Of a stretch of DNA of 64,000 nucleotides, positions 62,616-64,000 are shown one piece after another (position 1 is the stretch's first letter; every line of letters starts with the position of its first letter). Both the position numbers and the translations under genes were made by a program. This DNA is from Nocardiopsis endophytica (GTDB lineage Bacteria; Actinomycetota; Actinomycetes; Streptosporangiales; Streptosporangiaceae), in the NCBI RefSeq assembly GCF_027706725.1, contig NZ_JAQFWQ010000016.1, positions 21,867 through 85,866 on the forward strand, written 5' to 3'. The notes beneath the pieces are model-generated. The model saw nothing but the letters and a program-made list of their open reading frames with translations. It had not been told where the DNA came from and did no database searches.

Positions 62616-63047
62616 TCAGCCGACGACGAGCCTGCGCGACTCGTGCCAGTGGATGAATCGCCAACCGCTGCCGGTCCGGCGCAGGCCGGCCGAGAGCCGT
62701 GACTCGCCGGCGAGCGGCTCGCTGGAGTCCTTGAACTCGAACGTGGTGTGGCCCCGCCAGTAGACGAGCGCGACATCGCCGAGCACGGCGACCTCGCTGC
62801 CGATCTCACGCCATTCGATCCGGTCGACCGCCTCCGGAATGCCGCGCCAGTAGTCGACGATCGCGTCCCAGGCCGTGATGGCGGTCCCGTACTCCTCCGG
62901 CTGGTAGACGAGGTGCTCGTAGCCGTCGTCCCACCGACCCTTCATCGCCTCGAGATCCATCGCCTGCAGCGCCCGGGCGAAGGCCGTGTACGCGGCGCGG
63001 ACCGCCGTCTCGTCGTCGGTCATCGGCGTCCCTGTCGTGTCGGTCAT
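62616..63047 (-). CDS. SnoaL/NTF2-like protein
   Basis: 143 aa from ATG 63047 (AAGGA 5 nt upstream; ATG 63023 is an alternative). An alpha+beta cone-fold pattern: AVRAAYTAFARALQAMDLEAM, WDAIVDYWRG, and a beta sheet containing VALVYWRGHTTF, SGWRFIHWHESRR. Members range from ketosteroid isomerases to detoxifying hydrolases, or are of unknown role. It is divergent from the TetR gene with a 31-bp operator between, so it is a likely target. A DoxX gene follows. Confidence 0.85.
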   Translation of the reverse strand: MTDTTGTPMTDDETAVRAAYTAFARALQAMDLEAMKGRWDDGYEHLVYQPEEYGTAITAWDAIVDYWRGIPEAVDRIEWREIGSEVAVLGDVALVYWRGHTTFEFKDSSEPLAGESRLSAGLRRTGSGWRFIHWHESRRLVVG

Positions 63048-63166
63048 CAGTGTCCTTGCCGTGGTGGAGGTCCGACTGCCGGCACCCGTGCCGGATCGGT
63101 CGTCGCCGTCCCTTCCGGACCCCGACCGATGCGGAGGCTTCCGGCTCCGATGGCGGAAAAGTAGCA

Positions 63167-63197
63167 GTACCACTCGGTTAGGACAACCGAGTGGTAC
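63167..63197. promoter_or_regulatory. 31-bp palindromic operator between the SnoaL-like and TetR genes
   Basis: Two 13-nt arms (GTACCACTCGGTT and its exact complement) flank a 5-nt centre (AGGAC). There are no mismatches. It sits 39 nt upstream of the TetR start and 120 nt upstream of the SnoaL-like start. ACCACTCGGTT/AACCGAGTGGT is a very strong TetR-type site. Confidence 0.8.
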
Positions 63198-63235
63198 GCT
63201 CAATCGACCGGGCGAGCGGAGGAGGACGACACCTG

Positions 63236-63847
63236 ATGGGTTCCGAGCGCGTCGACGGGCGGACGCTCCGGTTTCAGCACCGGCGGCCGGAGCTGCTGGC
63301 CGCGGCGACCGAGTACGTCCTCGACCACGGCATCGCCGGCCTGTCGCTGCGTCCGGTGGCCCAGGCGCTGGGGGTGACGCACGCGACGCTGCTGCGCCAC
63401 TTCTCGTCCAAGGACGAGCTGATCACGTGCGTGCTGGACAAGATCCGCACCGACCTCTTCGCCCAGGTGACCGCCGACAGCGGACTCCAGGAGGCCGGGT
63501 CGACGGCACAACTGCTGAGGACCACGTGGCGACGGCTGTGCGAACCCAAGGAGCAGCGGCAGTTCCTGCTCCTGTTCGAGATGGCCGCCGGCGCGGGTCG
63601 GCGGTCCGGCGACGGCGGGGAGCCGACACGGTCGATGGAGGACGACTTCGTCGGCTTCATCTCCGGGTGGCTCAGGCGGGACGGGTGGGCGCCCGAGGAC
63701 GCGTCGGCCCTGGCCACCCTCCTCCTGGCTCAGATACGGGGGCTTCAGCTCGACCTTCTCGTCTCGGGAGACCGCGCGCGGGTCGACCGGGCGTTCGAGT
63801 TCGCACTCGCCCTCGTCGAACCCCGGACGGGGCCGAGCGTGTCCTGA
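63236..63847 (+). CDS. TetR-family regulator, self-controlled cassette
   Basis: 203 aa. HTH at residues ~15-60 (PELLAAATEYVLDHGIAGLSL, PVAQALGVTHATLLRHFSSKDELI), then a helical ligand domain (FLLLFEMAAG, LLLAQIRGLQLDLL). GGAGGA lies about 10 nt before ATG 63236; a 15-codon longer start has no ribosome site. It sits beside a perfect operator and faces SnoaL-like and DoxX genes, suggesting a small-molecule-sensing cassette. Past its stop (63848-64000) I see no gene, only the self-complementary GC block at 63967-63982. Confidence 0.92.
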   Translation: MGSERVDGRTLRFQHRRPELLAAATEYVLDHGIAGLSLRPVAQALGVTHATLLRHFSSKDELITCVLDKIRTDLFAQVTADSGLQEAGSTAQLLRTTWRRLCEPKEQRQFLLLFEMAAGAGRRSGDGGEPTRSMEDDFVGFISGWLRRDGWAPEDASALATLLLAQIRGLQLDLLVSGDRARVDRAFEFALALVEPRTGPSVS

Positions 63848-64000
63848 CGACGGCGGGCCCCACCGGCGCGGATGCGGGCGGCGCACGCGAAGCGGGTGGG
63901 ACTCCGGTTCCATGGAACCGGGTCGGCAGGGGGCCTTTCCCGGGACCGACGCCCCTGACACGCCGCGGCGCCCCGGGGCGCCGCCCCCGGCCCCGCAACA

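Noticed and set aside
63967..63982. 16-nt perfect palindrome GGCGCCCCGGGGCGCC as a terminator
   Set aside because: It consists only of G and C, has no loop or T-run, and such blocks are frequent at this base composition; the window ends before context can be judged.

Overview
The window is about 70% G+C chromosomal DNA of an actinomycete. Gene order (rplU-rpmA-obg-proB-proA-nadD-rsfS; mreB-mreC-mreD-pbp2-rodA; tig-clpP1-clpP2-clpX), GTG starts, DUF397/DUF5753 regulators, MocR and LCCL-kinase proteins and an actinobacterial type I-E CRISPR repeat point to a filamentous actinomycete. Nocardiopsidaceae (Nocardiopsis/Streptomonospora/Thermobifida) is my inference; it was not tested by any search.

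Layout. 1-5.9 kb: a catabolic patch with two short-chain dehydrogenases (the first cut by the window edge), an aldehyde dehydrogenase, a convergent copper amine oxidase and a divergent AraC-family regulator, suggesting amine-to-aldehyde-to-acid oxidation. 5.9-8.2 kb: two identical tRNA-Ala(GGC) genes bracket a stand-alone GroES-like protein and two related membrane proteins. 8.3-32.4 kb: a conserved housekeeping block read from the minus strand: phosphatase, rsfS, nadD, (M48 protease and a methyltransferase beside it), proA, proB, obg, rpmA, rplU, rne, the DUF2344/radical-SAM pair, rodA, PBP2, mreD, mreC, mreB, ndk. A type I-E CRISPR array without cas genes lies between obg and rpmA. 32.6-40.4 kb: an accessory stretch (HxlR regulator, RidA, Ser/Thr kinase with LCCL domain, transsulfuration enzyme facing a MocR regulator, orphan VapB antitoxin, TPR and membrane proteins) separating ndk from folC. 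40.4-42.2 kb: DUF4233 and folC. 42.3-49.9 kb: a second accessory stretch (XRE/DUF5753-DUF397 pair, three tandem secreted LVIVD-repeat proteins, a DUF305 lipoprotein), where many actinomycetes carry valS. 50-54.5 kb: clpX, clpP2, clpP1, tig. 54.7-64 kb: tRNA-Pro, tRNA-Gly, a nucleotidyltransferase, an ABC exporter, TetR plus a DHA2 MFS exporter, a Lys-tailed ferredoxin-like protein, an ABC ATPase, DoxX, SnoaL-like protein and TetR with a near-ideal operator.

Three structures are not explained by ordinary genes. (1) Four copies of a palindromic element, each exactly 62 nt, with fixed ends, changing but still complementary arms, and mostly lying 19-30 nt after a stop codon. (2) The CRISPR array, whose repeats are regular (61-nt period) on the right and decay with irregular spacing to the left. 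(3) A two-repeat relic with the same 61-nt period in the opposite orientation at 40.27-40.36 kb.

The genes fall into coherent groups: cell elongation (MreBCD, PBP2, RodA), proline synthesis (ProB, ProA), ribosome assembly and RNA processing (L21, L27, Obg, RsfS, Rne), protein quality control (Tig, ClpP1P2, ClpX), and several small regulator-plus-target cassettes with visible operators. All functional calls rest on motifs and context read by eye.
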